DNA of 64,000 bases. Origin: Mytilus edulis. Lineage: Eukaryota; Mollusca; Bivalvia; Mytilida; Mytilidae. The stretch covers positions 74,925,176-74,989,175 of the forward strand of contig NC_092355.1 of the NCBI RefSeq assembly GCF_963676685.1. The letters run 5' to 3'. The translations under genes and the position numbers were made by a program. How positions within the stretch are numbered: position 1 is the stretch's first letter; each line of letters begins with the position of its first letter. This document shows positions 56,641 to 64,000 of the stretch, piece after piece. The notes beneath the pieces are model-generated. The model was given only the letters and a program-made list of their open reading frames with translations, was not told the origin of the DNA and did no database searches.

Positions 56641-58760
56641 AGTTTTAATGTTGCAGACATGTTTTCGTAACTGGAGTTTCTTGTTAACAGCCGACTTCAT
56701 CTTATATTTTTTATGCATTGGAGTTTTTACAGACACTTTTCAAAAACAAGAAGATCAAAACAGCTCGGTCATTTATTTTCAAATTCAAATTTATTAATGA
56801 TAATATTTCCATTATCAATCAAAACATTTCTATTGGATCACATTAATATATCCACCAGAACTAGAAACTAATAAACTACAGACACGGCGTCAAAAGCATT
56901 ATGATTAGACGTATATCTCGAATTTAATATACCCGGTCAACTCATCATTAGAATCGAGAACAAACGATACGATTTTAATTTTGAAATTTTCAATTTCTCT
57001 CCATTTTAGTAGCAATATACCAATAAAATTTAGAATGGCAATAGGGAATGTGTCAATGAGACAACACCCGACCGTATAACAGATAACAGCAGAAGGTCAC
57101 CAATATATCTTCAATGCAGCGACAAATTCCCGCACCCGGAGGCGTCCTTAAGCTGGCCCTTAAATAAATATATATAATAGTTCAGTGATAATGAACGCCA
57201 TACTAAACTCCGAATTATACAGAAGAAACAAAAGTTAAAAATAATACAAGACTAACAAAGGCCATAGGCTCCTGATTTGGGACAGGCGCAAAAATGTGGC
57301 GGGGTTAAACATGTTTATGAGATCTCAACCCTCCCCCTATACCTCTAGCCAATGTAGAAAAGTAAACGCATAACAATACGCACATTAAAATTCAATTCAA
57401 GAAAAGTCAGAGTCTGATGTCTGATAACAACAGATTACTTGCAGTTCACTTACATGCCAGCTCCAGACTCCAATTACACTGATTAAAAGATTATGTTATC
57501 ATCGTATGAATATCAGGACCAATCCCTCTCATTGGGGTTAATTATTATACCATCATAACATATATGAGAAGAACACAACCCGTTTCATGTCAACTACTGG
57601 TTTTTTAATAAATGTGTTTAGTTCCAATGCAAAGACCCTATAAGTGAATCTATATTAAAGCCAACATATGCAATATTTGATGACCTGACCACAGTATCGT
57701 AACTATATCCCTTCTTAATAAGTCTATTTAAATGTTTTGTTAGCTTTTGATGTGACTACTGACATTTTTGTACTTTAAAAAGAAAATTATCATAAAAGAT
57801 CGGATGTGAAATACCTGAACGTATAAGAAGTCTGCATGTTGAGTTATATTTACGAATGATGTCCTTGTACCGGTGATAAAATTAAGTAAATGTTTCGTAC
57901 AAGTTGGGATATATAAACACCGTAAGATGGTGACAAAGGAACGTCAACATCTAAAAATGGATAATTTTCGATAGGAAATGAAAAATCATCATAAATTTAA
58001 TATTAAGCTTCCCGTTAATGATATAGATATCAAGATCGAGGAAAGGGCAGTGGTCAGTATTAGCTTTATTAAAGTAAGTTCAACAGGATACATTTCTTTA
58101 GTACACATACTGATGTCGTCATTATCGAGAGCCTTTATAGCAACAACATCTCTAAAAGTAATATTAAATTTTTGAATCAGATGTTGTTTCGATGGGTCTC
58201 TGCTGATTTTGGTCATACATTGTAACTCATAGCAATACAAGAACAGGTTCGCAATAAGTGGTGCACAGTTAGTCCCCATTGGAATTCCGACAACTTTATC
58301 TGCGTATGGAATATACATGTTAAAACTTATTTGGTATTTAAGAGCATGCAGCAACTACTCTGACATTTTAAAATGTCGCCAGTTTATGAGCAGAAAGTTG
58401 ATGAACCAATGTCAAGAACGTCTCACACTTTTTCTAAAACAAAATCGTCTGTAGGTACCTAAACTCTGTTGATGAATGTTCCATATCAACTTCACAAATA
58501 ATACACGATATTCGCGGTACTGACGTTGTTTATAATTTAAAAAACGTGTTATAATATCCTTTTATTTGTCTTTTTGAATATGCGTTTTAATGTTTAGTCT
58601 GTTCTTTTGTTGGTATCCATTTGACATGGCTCTGAACTTATACACCCTCTCATTGTGTTATTGTTCAATGATAATTTTGTATTTTTGTCTCTCGTTTTTG
58701 CTATTTTGGTTTTTCTGCATATTTTTTTGTTTTTCTTGGTTACATATGCCGTGGCTTTGT
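56641..58760 (+). pseudogene. Penelope-like RT relic, split by a second truncated element
   Basis: Plus-strand relic homologous to 33480-34330. The FKF-(R/K)(Y/F)I block at 56773-56810 has lost its YIDD (reads FINDN). It then continues to AGCAATATACCA (57022). After the insertion it resumes at TATCTGCGTATGGAATATAC (58298), continuing to the C-terminal blocks near 58440. The 3' flank (58620-58900) has three decayed copies of a roughly 120 bp unit with TGGCTTTGTACTT. Confidence 0.65.
57023..58292 (-). mobile_element. 5'-truncated Penelope-like element inserted in another Penelope-like relic
   Basis: On the minus strand it starts exactly at VVGIPMGTNCAPLIANLFLY (from 58292). It continues with a degraded RT (FNITFRDVVAIKALDNDDIS replaces the YLDD-type core, MYPVELTL, then decayed HYRYKDIIRKYNSTCRLLIR near 57860-57810). 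A long 3' region follows, containing GGGTTAAACATGTTTATGAG, GGCGTCCTTAAGCTGGCCC and terminal AAAATTTAGAATGGCAATAG (plus-strand words). The host RT continues on both sides, and the 33.8 and 50.8 kb copies give the uninterrupted site. The frame at 57989-58354 starts in antisense host sequence, so its first 20 residues are not native. Confidence 0.8.
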
Positions 58761-59797
58761 ACTTTTACATCCCGTCATTGTGTTATAATTCTATGATAAT
58801 TACTTTATTGTCTATTTTTATAACGTTTTTGTCTGTGTGCCTGTTTATGTTTCTTTATTTGATGTCACGTAGCTTTTCGCTTGTACATTGCGCCATTGTA
58901 TCATGTTAAAGGTTTGTTCATTTATCTGTTGGTTTTATAGTGTTTAAGATAATAACAGAACGTTGACTGATGTGCCTTCGGAAATGCTTGGGAGTTAATA
59001 AAAATATTGAGCCTCAATGGTCTCTGATAATGTTTTTCAAACAACATGGATAGAGAGCCGTATTTTATGGTTTCTTCAAACAAGGAGTTTCGATGGTATC
59101 TGCAGGTTTATCCGGACATCTACTCTCGATAGTCCTGATGAACAAACAACATCATGATTCGAGGGTCAAAATTGAAGATTACACATCAGGGCATTATAAA
59201 ACGTTCTGAACAGTAGGTCTCGATGATCCCCGATGTATGTCAGTACAAACATTCAGTATTTAGGATCCCTGGTGAAATTCTTTCAAAAATCAAGTCTTGC
59301 GATTATATTTCAAAACACAATGTGTATCGCATGATTCTAACAAAATTTTAGAATCTTCGATGAAAAACACTAAAATCAAAAGAAAAAACTGAAAATAACA
59401 ACATTTGTTACAAAAGCTTCAAATAAAGTTCAATTATGAAGTTTCCATCGTTTGCGATTAATTTAAGAACATATTTAAGAACGAAGACCCGATGAATTTT
59501 AATAAATATAATATGCATAGTAATGCATTATACTTTTGATAAAGTTTAGTTAACACATCAATTTTACAGGCAGTTACTGTTTTTAGGCTATTACAAAAAC
59601 TAAAACTAACGTGGAATCAATTGATTGATTAGAATCTTAAGTTTTCAGAAGCAATTTACCATATGGGTTTGCTAAATAAACATTCCTGTTTTATTAAAGA
59701 CAAGATTTGCACATCCATAACCAATGTGTAATTAAACATACATTCATTAATGTATTTTTCAAGAAAAGATCTATTTAAATATTTCTCCCCCCTTTTT
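58761..59797. other. tail repeats then unassigned sequence
   Basis: Repeats of the Penelope-like 3' flank continue to about 58910. 58910-59797 is AT-rich with no recognised feature. Confidence 0.4.
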
Positions 59798-60564
59798 AGC
59801 TCACCTGGCCCAAAGGGCCAAGTGAGCTTTTCCCATCACTTTGCGTCCGTCGTCGTTGTTAACTTTTACAAAAATCTTCTCCTCTGAAACTACTGGGCCA
59901 AATTTAACCAAACTTGGCCACAATCATCATTTGGGTATTTAGTTTAAAGAAGTGTCCGGTTACCCGGCCAACCAACCAAGATGACCGCCATGGCTAAACA
60001 TATAACATAGGGGTAAAATGCAGTTTTTGGCTTATAACTCAAAAACCAAAGCATTAAGAGCAAATCTGATATGGGGTAAAATTGTTTATTAGGTCAAGAT
60101 CTATCTGCCCTGAAATTTTCAGATGACTCGGACAACTTTTTGTTTGGTTGCGGCCCCTGAATCGGTAATTTTAAGAAAATTTTGCTGTTTTTGGTTATTA
60201 TCTTGAATATTATTATAGATAGAGATAAACTGTAAACAGCAATAATGTTCAGCAAAGTAAGATTTACAAATAAGTCAACATGACTGAAATGGTCAATTGA
60301 CCCCTAAGGAGTTATTGTCCTTTATAGTCAATTTTTAACAATTGTCATAAAATTTGTAAATTTTTATTAACATTTTCCACTGAAACTACTGGGCTAAGTT
60401 CATTTTAGATAGAGATAATTGTAAGCAGCAAGATTGTTAGTAAAGTAAGATGTACAAAGACATCACCATCACCAACACACAATTTTGTAATGAATCCATC
60501 TGCTTCCTTTGTTTAATATTCACATAGACCAAGGGGAGCGACACAGGCTCTAAAGAGCCTCTAG
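59798..60564 (+). mobile_element. AGCTCACCTGGCC repeat, Helitron-like 3' end
   Basis: The start forms a hairpin (GCTCACCTGGCCC, AAA, GGGCCAAGTGAGC). The 3' end has the palindrome AGGCTC-TAAA-GAGCCT (60545-60560) immediately followed by CTAG and then T. A hairpin followed by CTRR before a T is the Helitron 3' signature. The 5' TC-after-A rule is not clearly met. Internally CTGAAACTACTGGGC and GATAGAGATAA recur (59886/60381, 60219/60408). Reversed fragments of the start sit at 30383-30485 and 47187-47278. No Rep/helicase is encoded. I recall this family as very common in bivalves. Confidence 0.6.
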
Positions 60565-61115
60565 TTAAATTTCTTCTGATTGTTTTGTCAACTTTTATTC
60601 AAAATGAATATAGGTATATTTCATTGGCTTTATTATATCTTCTTTATATTTAAATGTATTGCAAATTATAACCTTCTGTGCAATGGAAGACAACTCAAAT
60701 TTACAATCGTAGGTGCTATGTCGCCTACTGGTGATCATATATAAGCAGTTGCCTTACTGACAGGTGGGTAATCTACAGGGTATTATAAATAGCAACACAA
60801 CAGGTCCTCAAAACAATAAAGGCAACAGTAGTATACAGCTCTTCGAAACTCATTATTTGATAGAAAAAAACAAATCCCGGTTACAAACTAAAACTGAGCG
60901 AAACGCCAAATATATTACTTAAGTTGGCAGAAACCACTTATTTTATTATACATTTTTTAGAATTTCATGGATTTATGATTTGATTTATGAGAAACAATCA
61001 TTCAAGCTTATATTCAAATAAAATAATATGGTTTCAAGTAACTTAGATGTGTGCTTGCTTATGGGAATATATAGAAAACCTTTAAGTTTGATTGTTTGCA
61101 CTACAAAAGTCTAAA
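60565..61115. other. unassigned sequence with a family HC fragment
   Basis: 60815-60915 is the start of family HC (AATAAAGGCAACAGTAGTAT, AAACTAAAACTGAG), same orientation as 25490, truncated after about 100 bp. The rest is unassigned. Confidence 0.5.
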
Positions 61116-61119
61116 AGTC

Positions 61120-61500
61120 TAAAAAGACCAGTTTTTGTCTTGATTTGCATGAACTTTTACTCGACACTCTCAATAAGAATGAATTATGTCTTAATTTTTC
61201 TTGACAAAATCTGACTTATATTAAATAAGTATGAAATTTACTCGACAAATTCTCGACATTCTGAATACTGTCTAAAAATTTCTTGAAAAATTTTCGACAT
61301 TTAAACATGTTAAATACTGTCTTAGAATTTCTCGACCGATTCTCGACATTATTTTTTTTCCTAATTATGTCTCGACAGATTCTTGACATTCTGTTTTTTC
61401 CTCATTATGTTTCGACACATTCTGAATATTTTGAATTGTGTATTAATTTTTCTTAATATATTCTCGACATGCTAAAATCTGTCTTGAATGTACTAAACAC
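61120..61500. repeat. degenerate repeat of CTCGACA and TTCTCGACATTCTG words
   Basis: Words such as ACTCGACAAATTCTCGACAT, TTTCTCGACCGATTCTCGAC and TGTCTCGACAGATTCTTGAC recur six or more times with roughly 60-70 bp spacing. No frame spans it. Function unknown. Confidence 0.55.
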
Positions 61501-61742
61501 TAGGTCAAACTAGATTTCCCATTGTTTAGTTATAGTTATTCCCCTTAATGAATTAAATGCAGATTATTTTCTTTGGAAGTGTAAGTGTAGATAATTATAT
61601 GTAAATCTCTGCATTTTCTGCATTTTTTAATCCTCTGTATAATAAATAAAATAAAACTCTAGGTATAGGTTTAGTTGCTCGCAGTAACATTTGATAACAT
61701 AATTCAAATGTCAAACTTTACATGTTTTTACCAAATTGTCTA
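61501..61742. other. sequence downstream of the minus-strand module
   Basis: AT-rich. If the minus-strand frame is a gene this is its 3' flank; a TTTATT-rich stretch at 61640-61655 contains AATAAA words on both strands. Unproven. Confidence 0.3.
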
Positions 61743-62027
61743 TTAAAAAAGGCTTTTTAGTTTTTTCTTTATTGTCTGCATCAGCTGACCCTCTACTTGA
61801 TCTATTTTGCCCAAGCAATGAAAGGCACTGTTCTTATGGATACTGTCTTTGTAAGGTTTACCACTCCCTAACTTCCATGTTGATAGCTTAGGCCCAGCTT
61901 GTTTTAGGTAGGTAATGTCCACTCTAGAGCTCCATATCTTTTCCACGGTTGCAAAGTCATAAGTCTCGCCGCCACTTGCAATGCAGACATTGTCTCCAAC
62001 TTTGAAATGAACTCCTATACTGTTTAT
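61743..62027 (-). CDS. possible 3' exon: small C-terminal module of a transposon-linked protein
   Basis: One minus-strand frame is open for 94 residues from just after a TAG (62028-62030) to TAA (61743-61745). It reads FKVGDNVCIASGGETYDFAT, then VEKIWSSRVDITYLKQAGPK, LSTWKLGSGKPYKDSIHKNS and AFHCLGKIDQVEGQ, then a Lys-rich end. The pattern (VGD-V-, aromatic-rich strand, V-I-YL---G---W, then F--L-KID) resembles a small beta-barrel module I have seen at the C-terminus of many invertebrate transposon-linked proteins. That is recall, not a search. No ATG starts it; it would be a spliced exon (an AG precedes 62020) or the continuation, by a one-base shift, of the Thr-Pro-Ser repeat frame just upstream. 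Codon choice and length look protein-like, unlike the rest of the window. Confidence 0.4.
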   Translation of the reverse strand: MNSIGVHFKVGDNVCIASGGETYDFATVEKIWSSRVDITYLKQAGPKLSTWKLGSGKPYKDSIHKNSAFHCLGKIDQVEGQLMQTIKKKLKSLF

Positions 62028-62039
62028 CTATGGAAGCTG

Positions 62040-64000
62040 TTGTCAATAATGGTGTAGGAGAAGTGACTGAAGAAGCAGGAGAAATCATCGGAGGTTGAGT
62101 AGGTTTAGTTTCTGGAGAATGTGCAGGAGTACATACAGGAGACGCAGGAGGAGTAGATACAGGAGAATGTGCAGGAGAAGATACAGGAGAATGTGCAGGA
62201 GTAGATACAGGAGACGCAGCAGGAGAATATACAGGAGAATGTGCAGGAGTAGACACAGGAGACGCAGCAGAAGTAGATACAGGAGAATGTGCAAGAGTAG
62301 ATACAGGAGAATGTGCAGGAATAGATACAGGAGAATGTGCAGGAGTAGATACAGGAGAATGTACAGGAGTAGATACAGGAGAATGTGCAGGAGTAGATAC
62401 AGGAGACGTAGCAGGAGCAGATACAGGAGAATAAGCAGGAGTAGATACAGGAGAATGTGCAGGAGTAGATACAGGAGAATGTGCAGGAGTAGATACAGGA
62501 GACGCAGCAGGAGAAGATACAGGATAATGTGCAGGAGTAGATAGAGGAGAATGTGCAGGAGAAGATACAAGAGAATGTGCAGGAGTAGATACAGGAGATT
62601 GTGCAGGAGTAGATACAGGAGAATGTGCAGGAGTAGATACAGGAGACGCAGCAGGAGAAGATACAGGAGAATGTGCAGGAGTAGATACAGGAGAATGTGC
62701 AGGAGAAGATACAGGAGAATGTGCAGGAGTAGATACAGGAGAATGTGCAGGAGTAGATACAGGAGAATGTGCAGGAGTAGATACAGGAGAATGTGCAGGA
62801 GTAGATACAAAAGAATGTGCAGGAGTAGATACAGGATAATGTGCAGAAGAAGATACAGAAGAATGTGCAGGAGTAGATAAAGGAGATTGTGCAGGTGTAG
62901 ATACAGGAGAATGTGCAGGAGTAGATACAGGAGAATGTGCAGGAGTAGATACAGGAGAATGTGCAGGAGTAGATACAGGATAATGTGCAGGAGTAGATAC
63001 AGGAGAATGTACAGGAGTAGATACAGGAGATTGTGCAGGAGTAGATACAGGAGAATGTGCAGGAGTAGATACAGGAGAATGTGCAGGAGTAGATACAGGA
63101 GACGCAGCAGGAGAAGATACAGGAGAATGTGCAGGAGTAGATACAGGAGAATGTGCAGGAGTAGATACAGGAGAATGTGCAGGAGTAGATACAGGAGACG
63201 CAGCAGGAGAAGATACAGGAGAATGTGCAGGAGTAGATACAGGAGAATGTGCAGGAGTAGATACAGGAGAATGTGCAGGAGTAGATACAGGAGACGCAGC
63301 AGGAGAAGATACAGGAGAATGTGCAGGAGTAGATACAGGAGAATGTGCAGGAGTAGATACAAGAGACGCAGCAGGAGAAGATATAGGAGAATGTGCAGGA
63401 GTAGATACAGGATAATGTGCAGGAGAAGATACGGGAGAATGTGCAGGAGTAGATACAGAAGATTGTGCAGGAGTAGATACAGGAGAATGTGCAGGAGTAG
63501 ATACAGGAGAATGTGCAGGAGTAGATACAGGAGAATGTGCAGGAGTAGATACAGGAGACGCAGCAGGAGAAGATACAGGAGAATGTGCAGGAGTAGATAC
63601 AGGAGAATGTGCAGGAGAAGATAAGGAGAATGTGCAGGAGTAGATACAGGAGAATGTGCAGGAGTAGATACAGGAGAATGTGCAGGAGTAGATACAGGAG
63701 AATGTGCAGGAGTAGACATATGAGAATGTGCAGGAGTAGATACAGGATAATGTACAGGAGAAGATACAGGAGAATGTGCAGGAGTAGACACAAGAGATTG
63801 TGCAGGAGTAGATACAGGAGAATGTGCAGGAGTAGATACAGGAGAATGTGCAGGAGTAGATACAGGAGAATGTGCAGGAGTAGATACAGGATAATGTGCA
63901 GGAGAAGATACAAGAGAATGTGCAGGAGTAGATACAGGAGATTTTGCAGGAGTAGATACAGGAGAATGTGCAGGAGTAGATACAGGAGACGCAGCAGGAG
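62040..64000 (-). repeat. 24 bp minisatellite encoding TPAHSPVS on the minus strand, runs off the window
   Basis: The plus-strand unit is GGAGTAGATACAGGAGAATG followed by TGCA (24 bp), about 79 copies from roughly 62100 to the window end. A variant with GACGCAGCAGGAGAA is interspersed. All three minus frames and one plus frame stay open because the unit has no stops. Only one minus frame gives a plausible protein (Thr-Pro-Ala-His-Ser-Pro-Val-Ser with Ser-Pro-Ala-Ala variants). That frame alone leads into non-repeat residues (KPTQPPMISPASSVTSPTPL) next to the module at 61743-62027. A one-base deletion at about 63620 breaks it. It could be a Pro/Thr/Ser-rich linker of a real protein or just a satellite. 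Confidence 0.75.

Noticed and set aside
57989..58354. 121-residue frame as one protein
   Set aside because: The first 20 residues are antisense to the host Penelope-like relic; the join is an insertion junction.
62095..63624. Arg-rich plus-strand frames (RSRYRRMC repeats) as a DNA-binding or protamine-like protein
   Set aside because: Shadow of the 24 bp satellite; interrupted by stops wherever a unit reads ATAATG, and with no non-repeat flank.
62085..63913. Leu-rich (LLHILLYL) and Ser/Cys-rich (SCTFSCIY) minus-strand frames
   Set aside because: Alternative frames of the same satellite. The Leu-rich frame is entered from the TPAHSPVS frame by a one-base deletion near 63620.

Overview
This is non-coding, transposon-packed DNA from an animal nuclear genome, roughly two-thirds A+T by eye. 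The repeat families match what I recall from marine bivalves, especially mussels (Mytilus): Penelope-like reverse-transcriptase relics with FRYIDDVLS and VGIPMGTNCAPL boxes, hammerhead-ribozyme 'retrozyme' repeats, short TTAA-flanked inverted-repeat elements, and a repeat beginning AGCTCACCTGGCC. The mussel assignment rests on memory and was not searched. I see no intact host gene, no tRNA or rRNA gene and no CRISPR array. Almost every open frame is a repeat, a shadow, or a broken transposon gene.

Layout. 0-10.6 kb: nested inverted-repeat elements. The main one is a 2.3 kb foldback element at 4698-7022 with a 9 bp target duplication. Two diverged duplicated units follow. 11.1-14.2 kb: a dead LINE on the minus strand, then a dead Penelope-like RT on the plus strand that is split by a retrozyme dimer. 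14.2-25.5 kb and 37.6-42.5 kb: two copies of one duplicated segment. Copy 1 carries a 5,982 bp TTAA element and a 592 bp TTAA MITE, and copy 2 keeps both sites empty. Copy 2 carries about 43 copies of a 39 bp unit that is single-copy in copy 1. 25.5-36.6 kb and 43.4-58.8 kb: further diverged duplications (two or three copies each) with more Penelope-like, mariner-like and retrozyme insertions. 59.8-60.6 kb: a Helitron-like element. 61.7-64.0 kb: a 24 bp minisatellite that reads Thr-Pro-Ala-His-Ser-Pro-Val-Ser on the minus strand. It is followed by a 94-residue frame resembling a small C-terminal module found in transposon-linked proteins. This is the only place where a real gene may enter the window.

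How the parts work together. The duplications act as an internal control: paired filled and empty sites show which pieces moved, where they end and in what order. The most notable system is the hammerhead-bearing repeats. Four copies share one fold (stem I GCGUCA/UGGCGU, core CUGAUGA, stem II GUCUU/AAGAC, a short stem III and cleavage after GUC). Each copy is damaged at a different place. They lie among Penelope-like RT remains, the class proposed to mobilise such RNAs. A second, larger family (25.5-26.7 and 35.6-36.5 kb, with fragments elsewhere) carries a related motif with core CUGGUGA.
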